NCBI GenBank assembly: GCA_945632055.1
Contig: CALZCU010000089.1
Span: 1-5,477, forward strand
Length of the DNA: 5,477 nucleotides
Direction: 5' to 3'
Source of the DNA: an uncultured Ruminococcus sp.
Lineage (GTDB): Bacteria > Bacillota > Clostridia > Oscillospirales > Acutalibacteraceae
The position numbers and the translations under genes are program-made. Under the pieces are notes generated by a model. It was not told where the DNA came from, made no database searches, and saw only the letters and a list, made by a program, of their open reading frames with translations. This document shows positions 5,180-5,477 of this stretch, one piece after another (the stretch's first letter is position 1; every line of letters begins with the position of its first letter).

Positions 5180-5477
5180 ATGGCAAACAAATGGGTGTAC
5201 CTTTTTACAGAAGGTAATGCTAACATGCGTGAGCTCCTCGGCGGTAAGGGCGCTAACCTTGCAGAAATGACAGGCTTAGGTCTTCCCGTACCTCAGGGCT
5301 TCACTATTACAACAGAGGCTTGTACTCAGTATTATGAGGACGGCAGAGAAATCAATGACGAGATTCAGGGTCAGATTAACGAGTACATCGAGAAGATGGA
5401 AGAAATCACCGGTAAGAAATTCGGCGATAAGGAAAACCCCCTTCTCGTTTCCGTTCGTTCAGGTGCAAGAGCTTCTA
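5180..5477 (+). CDS. ppdK: Pyruvate, phosphate dikinase, N-terminal 99 residues (cut by window edge)
   Basis: PPDK interconverts pyruvate, ATP and phosphate with phosphoenolpyruvate, AMP and pyrophosphate; in anaerobic Clostridia it commonly works in PPi-linked glycolysis in the cytoplasm. Only the first 99 codons of a protein usually near 875 residues are present. They belong to the ATP-grasp nucleotide-binding domain: [20 protein letters not shown] (5-24) with the ATP-binding lysine K23, [14 protein letters not shown] (35-48), then [20 protein letters not shown] (79-98) with R93, the equivalents of K22 and R92 in the Clostridium symbiosum enzyme. The match to that enzyme is close along the whole stretch, and it differs from PEP synthase in this region. 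The start is fixed by AGGAGG. It is transcribed divergently from glmU-prs and is likely an independent unit. The visible part is intact. Confidence 0.95.
   Translation, partial: MANKWVYLFTEGNANMRELLGGKGANLAEMTGLGLPVPQGFTITTEACTQYYEDGREINDEIQGQINEYIEKMEEITGKKFGDKENPLLVSVRSGARAS

Noticed and set aside
5109..5290. Leader peptide in front of ppdK (ATGTAG at 5109, or the ATG at 5128)
   Set aside because: The first is a bare start-stop and the second runs out of frame deep into ppdK; neither has a ribosome site or a run of regulatory codons.

Overview
The window looks like chromosomal core sequence from a low-to-moderate GC Firmicute, most likely a gut-type Clostridia of the Ruminococcus/Oscillospirales kind. 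This rests on three things: the gene order glmU-prs-(x)-pth-mfd, which parallels the Bacillus subtilis gcaD-prs-ctc-pth-fin-mfd block; a Clostridium-type pyruvate phosphate dikinase; and good AGGAG-type ribosome sites ahead of nearly every gene. No phage, transposon, CRISPR or tRNA/rRNA signal was seen.

Layout, right to left, since most genes are on the minus strand. At the right edge the start of ppdK (pyruvate phosphate dikinase) runs rightward and is cut by the window end. It is divergent from the leftward genes across a 340-base AT-rich control region, which holds an extended -10 promoter facing ppdK and a near-consensus sigma-A promoter facing glmU. Leftward come a single-domain GlmU-like uridylyltransferase (4090-4839) and prs, PRPP synthetase (3059-4018).

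Next is a 499-base gene-free stretch (2560-3058) with three imperfect tandem units of about 82 bases, a degenerate fourth, and strong hairpins. Then come a 150-residue membrane protein of unknown function (2107-2559), pth, peptidyl-tRNA hydrolase (1489-2082), and the first 489 codons of mfd, the transcription-repair coupling factor (1-1469, running off the left edge). The last three genes are spaced by 24 and 19 bases and probably form one transcript.

Functionally this is housekeeping: UDP-sugar nucleotide supply for cell wall, PRPP for nucleotide synthesis, recycling of stalled peptidyl-tRNA, repair of stalled transcription, and PPi-linked glycolysis. The most unusual parts are the structured repeat array between prs and the membrane protein (inner stems differ in sequence between units but keep pairing), the GlmU that lacks its acetyltransferase half, and a Pth whose usual GGHNG loop reads GGQKG.
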